Assembly: GCA_020053055.1 (NCBI GenBank)
Contig: JAGVNX010000077.1
Location: 1-35,199 of the forward strand
Direction: 5' to 3'
Source: Candidatus Iainarchaeum sp.
GTDB lineage: Archaea; Iainarchaeota; Iainarchaeia; Iainarchaeales; GCA-2688035
Length of the DNA stretch: 35,199 nt
A program made the position numbers and the translations under genes. The notes beneath the pieces are model-generated. The model was not told where the DNA came from, did not search any database, and worked only from the letters and a program-made list of their open reading frames with translations. Of the stretch, positions 34,168 to 35,199 are shown in pieces (positions within the stretch are counted from its first letter, which is position 1; each line of letters begins with the position of its first letter).

Positions 34168-35073
34168 ATGCCTGTAAAAATTTCGCTTGCAAGAAGAGTA
34201 AACATAGCTGCCAGAAGGAAAATCAAGCGGGTTTCTATAGGAACCAGGCGGGCATTGGAACGTTCAATGGGAAAAACCCTGCAACTTGAACAGATTGACA
34301 AACTGCCAATATTTTCAAAACCAGAACAGGACCTGATTCTGAAACAGAGCGCTTTTGTAGGCCGTGGTCATTATGGCCCAACAACATTGGGAAATTTTGT
34401 AAATGCAACTGCAAACAGCTGGAATCCAAAAAACAGGAAAAGAAACCTTCACAGGCTTGCAGTTTTTATTGCATCAACATGCACAATGCCTTTTGAAGCA
34501 ATAAGAACGCATTATGCTTTTGTAGATATTGATTTTAATGGCAATTTGTGCTTTTCAAACAAGCCAAGAGGCCACAAAATACCTTCCGGTGTAGACCCTT
34601 TGCTTGCAAGCAAAATAGATGCAATGTTTCACTCAATGCATTTTAAAAAATCGCCTTTTTCCAGATGGGCACGCACTACTGCAATTGGAATTGTTTCGGG
34701 TTGTTTAGCACTGGGGCTGTTTTGGGTTGGAGCTAACAAATATGCTTTAGTTCAGACTGCAAGGACACAGGATATAATGAATGTCCTGCACGGGGAAATA
34801 ACAGATATTTTAGCGAGAGAATTGGATGAATCAGCTAGGCCGGCAACAGGAACCCAGCCAGTATGCAATCCGCAGCGATCCCCTGAAGATCAAGCGAAAA
34901 TTGCTAGGCTTCAACGAGAATATGATGGAATTGTGCAAAAAGCATTTGCTCCTGGCGGAACAATATCCAAGATTAATCGCGTTAAAAAAACGGGCAGTTG
35001 GGGAGCTTTTTTTGTTGGTGTCTTAATTCCTCTTCTTATTTCTGCAAGAAAAAGTATTCAAGAACAAAAGTAG
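34168..35073 (+). CDS. hypothetical protein with two predicted TM helices
   Basis: TTAIGIVSGCLALGLFWVGA and GAFFVGVLIPLLIS flank a ~100-aa loop; basic N-terminus. Confidence 0.65.
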   Translation: MPVKISLARRVNIAARRKIKRVSIGTRRALERSMGKTLQLEQIDKLPIFSKPEQDLILKQSAFVGRGHYGPTTLGNFVNATANSWNPKNRKRNLHRLAVFIASTCTMPFEAIRTHYAFVDIDFNGNLCFSNKPRGHKIPSGVDPLLASKIDAMFHSMHFKKSPFSRWARTTAIGIVSGCLALGLFWVGANKYALVQTARTQDIMNVLHGEITDILARELDESARPATGTQPVCNPQRSPEDQAKIARLQREYDGIVQKAFAPGGTISKINRVKKTGSWGAFFVGVLIPLLISARKSIQEQK

Positions 35074-35199
35074 AAAATAAAAATTGCAATTAAAAAAATG
35101 GCATAATGCACAGAGCAATTTGTTGGATTGTGTTCTTTAAACTAAAATAATTTATGCCTTTGTGCAATGGCCATTAGCCATTTCTTGAGCCAATAACTC

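Noticed and set aside
1-35199. tRNA/rRNA genes
   Set aside because: No cloverleaf consensus (for example GGTTCRANNCC with acceptor pairing) or rRNA-like sequence noticed by eye; not checked with tRNAscan or Infernal.

Overview
The window looks like an archaeal chromosome segment, probably from a DPANN lineage. This is inferred from several class III (QxxxEYL/QVSFEFL-type) pilin signals, a CPSF/beta-CASP-type nuclease and KaiC-like ATPases; taxonomy cannot be proven from the window alone. Left part (0-8.9 kb): a truncated PEP-synthase/PPDK C-terminus, a Cas4-like nuclease with no CRISPR, a pair of KaiC-like proteins (one without Walker A), two tandem GT4 glycosyltransferases, and a bacterial-type coaE-coaD pair. 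Accessory island (8.9-16 kb): hicBA bounded by an exact 28-bp repeat of the coaD 3' end; a PIN toxin convergent with a ribbon-helix-helix antitoxin; a major-pilin-like gene; then three DUF4143-type AAA ATPase genes separated and bounded by four copies of an unusual dispersed repeat (core T7-AA-T7-GTTAGCCGTGAGGC), ending in an orphan hicB with a decapitated hicA. Right part (16-30 kb): one long minus-strand type IV filament (Tad/archaeal pilus-like) locus. It contains three pilin-like proteins, a 1191-aa pilin-anchored VWA protein whose VWA domain is split by a ~440-aa insert, a Cys-rich poly-Gly secreted protein, a large coiled-coil/winged-helix protein, a secretion ATPase interrupted by a complete 502-aa LAGLIDADG intein, and two TadB/TadC-like membrane proteins. 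Far right: beta-CASP nuclease, transglutaminase-like protein lacking the usual Cys, Nudix hydrolase, another pilin, PfkB kinase and a two-TM protein. The strongest candidates for something undescribed are the repeat-bounded ATPase cassette array and the filament locus with its putative VWA tip protein.
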